From Chloroflexi bacterium RBG_19FT_COMBO_55_16 (lineage in GTDB: Bacteria > Chloroflexota > Anaerolineae > Anaerolineales > UBA4823), in assembly GCA_001795335.1 (NCBI GenBank), contig MGOK01000074.1, positions 1 to 9,359 of the forward strand: a stretch of 9,359 nt of DNA, in the 5' to 3' direction. The notes beneath the pieces were generated by a model, which did no database searches, was not told the DNA's origin, and saw nothing but the letters and a program-made list of their open reading frames with translations. Numbering within the stretch: the first letter of the stretch is position 1; each line of letters starts with the position of its first letter. This document shows, piece after piece, positions 7,306 through 9,359 of this stretch. Made by a program: the position numbers and the translations under genes.

Positions 7306-7929
7306 ATGTCCAGAGATTGGTTGAATTTAAGCGCAGCGGCCCAGATGCTGGGAGTGCATCCCAGTACGGTACGCAGTTGGTCAGATCAAGGTCACCTGCC
7401 CACGCATCGCACCCAGGGGGGGCATCGCCGTTATAAGCGCAACGAGATTGAATTATGGATTCAGTCCCGCCAGAGGGATGGGGCAAGTGGGAGCTACCTG
7501 GTTGTGCAGAATGCCCTGAAGAGCATCCGGTTGCAGATCAGTGAAGGGCGACTCGCCTCGCAAGAATGGTATCAAAAGCTGGATGAGGAGGCGCGCGCTC
7601 ATTACCGGCTCAGTGGCCGGGCCATGCTCCAAGGCCTGGTAGGTTATCTGACTACCGATGACGACGCGGCTGAATCTGAAGCGCGTTCTCTGGGTTATGA
7701 ATACGCTTCAAGAGGCTGGCGGTACGGGTTAGGCGCGGCTGAGGCGTCACGCGCCTTTCTTTTTTTTCGCAATGTGCTGGTTGATTCGATGCTCAATTTA
7801 TACGAATCGGCAGCGCTCCCCTCCTCTAGCACCTGGAGTGAGATGTTTCGGAAGATTAACGCATTTACGGATCAGATCCAGATCACCCTCTTAGAGACGT
7901 ATGATGCCTACCAGCGAGGCAACCGGTGA
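7306..7929 (+). CDS. MerR/excisionase-type HTH regulator with alpha-helical C-terminal domain
   Basis: A probable one-component cytoplasmic transcription regulator of 207 residues. Residues 5-27 (LNLSAAAQMLGVHPSTVRSW) form a HTH_17/BldC-type helix-turn-helix, and HRTQGGHRRY (34-43) is the following wing. Residues about 60-207 are predicted mostly helical, with a segment (EASRAFLFFRNVLVDSML) that resembles the globin-like N-terminal domains of RsbR-type co-antagonists. This resemblance is an impression, not a search result. ATG 7306 is chosen because MSRDWLNLS is a natural HTH start; a GTG at 7291 would add five residues and overlap the transporter. Neither start has a clear Shine-Dalgarno, so the ATG, one base after the transporter TAA, may depend on translational coupling. 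The gene overlaps the next start by 4 bases (GTGA). It may control this operon. A hairpin with an eight-T run lies inside the gene. Confidence 0.85.
   Translation: MSRDWLNLSAAAQMLGVHPSTVRSWSDQGHLPTHRTQGGHRRYKRNEIELWIQSRQRDGASGSYLVVQNALKSIRLQISEGRLASQEWYQKLDEEARAHYRLSGRAMLQGLVGYLTTDDDAAESEARSLGYEYASRGWRYGLGAAEASRAFLFFRNVLVDSMLNLYESAALPSSSTWSEMFRKINAFTDQIQITLLETYDAYQRGNR
7732..7767 (+). terminator. Terminator-like hairpin inside the HTH gene
   Basis: Two alternative GC-rich stems end at the same T-tract. One is GGCGCG (7732-7737) with CGCGCC (7750-7755). The other is AGGCG-TCACG-CGCCT (7742-7756). Both run into TTTCTTTTTTTT (7756-7767). This meets the form of an intrinsic terminator but lies in coding sequence (codons about 143-154), where ribosomes would normally cover it. 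It could act as an attenuator for the two downstream genes. Confidence 0.4.
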
Positions 7930-8069
7930 GCCGGCCTAGCAAACGCTTTACCCCCTCGAAATGGTCTGAGTACCTGGTGCCGGTGGTGCTGATTTTCCTT
8001 TTGTTGGCCCTGGTTGCGACCTTGATGCTTATCTTTTTATCCCTGTTCGGGCTCACCCCAGGAACTTGA
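7926..8069 (+). CDS. Small single-span membrane protein (47 aa)
   Basis: An open frame starts at GTG 7926 and stops at TGA 8067. Its start overlaps the HTH gene's stop (GTGA), and GAGG (7916-7919) is 6 bases upstream. The product is 47 residues. It has a basic, hydrophilic N-terminus (MSRPSKRFTPSKW), one strongly hydrophobic span at about 17-42, and a short tail LFGLTPGT. Positive charge before the span predicts N-in orientation. I do not recognise the family. Its position, overlap, Shine-Dalgarno and clean membrane topology support a real gene, likely translated by coupling with the regulator. It may be an accessory subunit or a regulator of the transporter or of the seven-span protein next to it; that is inference. 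Confidence 0.72.
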   Translation: MSRPSKRFTPSKWSEYLVPVVLIFLLLALVATLMLIFLSLFGLTPGT

Positions 8070-8111
8070 ACCCAAGCAACGGATTACTGACTATTGAGAA
8101 CGGAGGTTCCT

Positions 8112-8828
8112 ATGCACTATGTTTCTATCCTTTCCACCATTGTGACCTTATTCTTTGCGGTAGCTGTGTTCGAGCGCTATCGCCGCCGGAAGGGTGCCCA
8201 CTTACTCTTGTGGGGAATCGGCCTGGTGTTCTATGGTCTGGGCACTTTGACTGAGGCGATTATGCTCTTCACCTTCCACCCGCTGGCGCTCAAAATCTGG
8301 TACCTGACAGGCGCTATGCTCACTGCAGCCTGGCTTGGTCAAGGCACGCTGCATCTACTCGTGCGCAAACGCGGTGTGGTGACGATCCTCTTTGCGCTCC
8401 TGGTCGTCGTTTCGGTGATCGCCGTAGCCCTGGTCCTGGCTGCGCCGGTTGGACCGGTGGCTTATAATTTAAACGAGCCGGCCTCCGCGCAATACAAGGA
8501 GATCCTTGTGCGCAGCGGGGCGATCACTTTCTTTACCATTCTCCTGAATATCAACGGGACGCTTACGCTGGTTGGTGGAGCAATCTATTCGGCTTACATT
8601 TTTTGGCGCAAGCATGTCCTGGCAGACCGGATGATCGGCAATATCTTGATCGCGGTTGGGGCAATGATGCCGGCCATGGGAGGCACGTTCATCAGGGCTG
8701 GATTGGCGGATTGGCTCTATCTTAGTGAGTTCCTGGGGGCTGTGATCATGTATGTTGGTTTCCTAAGAGCCACTGCCTCCCAGCCAGCAATGGAACCGCA
8801 GAGCGCAGCTCCCGCGTCGGTCAGTTAG
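8112..8828 (+). CDS. Seven-transmembrane protein of unknown function
   Basis: A 238-residue integral membrane protein with hydrophobic spans at about 4-20, 31-52, 59-80, 88-111, 137-163, 175-195 and 202-220. A basic RRRK (24-27) after the first span predicts an outside N-terminus and inside C-terminus. The tail (221-238) is short and rich in Ala, Pro and Ser. No kinase, cyclase or other enzymatic domain follows, although the seven-span layout resembles membrane sensor modules found ahead of histidine kinases. Charged or polar residues within spans (E48, H81, N146, N148, R195, E206) could form a ligand site. ATG 8112 is chosen because GGAGG (8102-8106) is 5 bases upstream; the in-frame TTG at 8094 would lie before that site. 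It follows the 47-residue gene after 42 bases with no terminator, so it is likely in the same operon. I cannot name a function. Confidence 0.8.
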   Translation: MHYVSILSTIVTLFFAVAVFERYRRRKGAHLLLWGIGLVFYGLGTLTEAIMLFTFHPLALKIWYLTGAMLTAAWLGQGTLHLLVRKRGVVTILFALLVVVSVIAVALVLAAPVGPVAYNLNEPASAQYKEILVRSGAITFFTILLNINGTLTLVGGAIYSAYIFWRKHVLADRMIGNILIAVGAMMPAMGGTFIRAGLADWLYLSEFLGAVIMYVGFLRATASQPAMEPQSAAPASVS

Positions 8829-8845
8829 CTGGTTAGATTTGCCTT

Positions 8846-8851
8846 TATAAT
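8846..8851 (+). promoter_or_regulatory. Candidate -10 of the DUF6391-type gene
   Basis: A perfect TATAAT lies 27 bases before the ATG at 8879. A start near 8858 would leave a leader of about 21 bases containing GAGGA (8869-8873). The -35 region is poor (GTTAGC at 16 bases). The downstream gene can thus be expressed apart from the operon, though no terminator follows the seven-span gene. Confidence 0.45.
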
Positions 8852-8878
8852 AGAGTTCTCAAAACTGTGAGGATTTCC

Positions 8879-9359
8879 ATGCCAGCAATGACCTCCCCTT
8901 ATAAATCTTTATTGAATCTGCCGACGATCGCCAGAATCCGGCGTAACCACGGCTTGGAGCATGCCACGCTTCATCTCCTGTCCCAGCACCACCCAAAACG
9001 CAGCCTGGCAGGCCATTCCGACGCGGGTGGATTCTGGATACTGGGGGATGTGTCTATCGATGAGCTCCAGGAAGCAATCGAGGCCGCGCTGGATCGTTTG
9101 CGCAAGGGAGAGCGCCAACTCGCCGTCCACCCTAACTGCGGCACTAATTTTGTAACAGCCGGGATTCTGGCCGGGTTGGCAGCCGGGGTGGCCATGTTCG
9201 GAGGGCGAAGCTTCCGTGATAAGGTAGAGCGCCTGCCCCTGGCGATAGCTTTAGCGACTGTCGCCTTGATCATTGGGCAACCCCTTGGGTCTTTGCGACA
9301 AGAGCGTGTGACGACTTCAGGAGAGCCAGGAAACTTGTATGTGGTCGAGATTGTGGCCA
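8879..9359 (+). CDS. DUF6391-type protein (3' end cut by window)
   Basis: The frame is open from ATG 8879 to the window edge, 160 codons with no stop. GAGGA (8869-8873) is 5 bases upstream. The fragment reads NHGLEHATLHLL (23-34), a glycine-rich GGFWILGDVS (50-59), an amphipathic helix (61-76), HPNCGTN (84-90), then hydrophobic segments at about 93-107 and 120-138. From memory, the NHGLEHAT and HPNCGTN pattern belongs to the uncharacterised DUF6391 family of cyanobacteria and Chloroflexota. That link should be taken as recognition, not a search. H24-G-L-E27-H28 fits an inverted zinc-protease motif (HxxEH), and H32, H84 and C87 are further possible ligands, so a membrane-bound metal protein is conceivable. 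No function is established. It probably has its own promoter, downstream of the transporter operon. Confidence 0.75.
   Translation, partial: MPAMTSPYKSLLNLPTIARIRRNHGLEHATLHLLSQHHPKRSLAGHSDAGGFWILGDVSIDELQEAIEAALDRLRKGERQLAVHPNCGTNFVTAGILAGLAAGVAMFGGRSFRDKVERLPLAIALATVALIIGQPLGSLRQERVTTSGEPGNLYVVEIVA

Noticed and set aside
8066..8254. Plus-strand 62-residue open frame
   Set aside because: It is out of frame with the seven-span gene, runs into its coding sequence and lacks any recognisable domain; the seven-span frame has the good Shine-Dalgarno and topology.
8909..9273. Minus-strand frames opposite the DUF6391-type gene
   Set aside because: They are shadows of the plus-strand gene, which has a ribosome binding site, conserved-looking motifs and hydrophobic segments.

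Overview
This window is a moderately GC-rich bacterial chromosome segment. All genes are on the + strand and there is no sign of phage or insertion sequences. The organism is most likely a member of the Chloroflexota (Anaerolineae-like). This is inferred from a four-domain S1 protein with a long acidic tail, a BCD/PucC-type transporter, a HTH regulator ending its wing in HRTQGGHRRY, and a DUF6391-type protein. The last family is, as I recall it, mainly cyanobacterial and chloroflexotal. No 16S or other decisive marker is present.

Layout. Positions 1-1527 hold the 3' part of a ribosomal protein S1 gene (rpsA). It ends in eight 18-residue acidic repeats and is closed by an intrinsic terminator (1541-1575). 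A 235-base gap holds a candidate promoter, a small palindrome and two leader hairpins. It is followed by clpC (1811-4297), closed by a strong terminator (4319-4358). radA (4387-5799) starts almost on top of its own promoter and is probably leaderless. After a 197-base gap comes a tight group: a BCD-family MFS transporter (5997-7304), a HTH regulator with an alpha-helical C-terminal domain (7306-7929), a 47-residue single-span membrane protein (7926-8069), a seven-span membrane protein (8112-8828), and the 5' part of a DUF6391-type gene (8879 to the window edge). The last gene has its own -10 element.

How the genes fit together. The first half is housekeeping: translation (S1), protein quality control (ClpC, which carries a ClpP-docking tripeptide) and recombinational repair (RadA). 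The clpC-radA order recalls the Firmicutes ctsR-mcsA-mcsB-clpC-radA operon, but the two genes are transcriptionally separated here and no ctsR/mcsAB is in view. The second half is the less explained part. A tetrapyrrole-type (bacteriochlorophyll-delivery family) transporter is apparently co-transcribed with a one-component regulator and two membrane proteins of unknown role, next to a DUF6391-type protein carrying an HxxEH motif. A terminator-like hairpin plus an eight-T run lies inside the regulator gene, just before the small membrane protein, and could set the ratio of upstream to downstream products.
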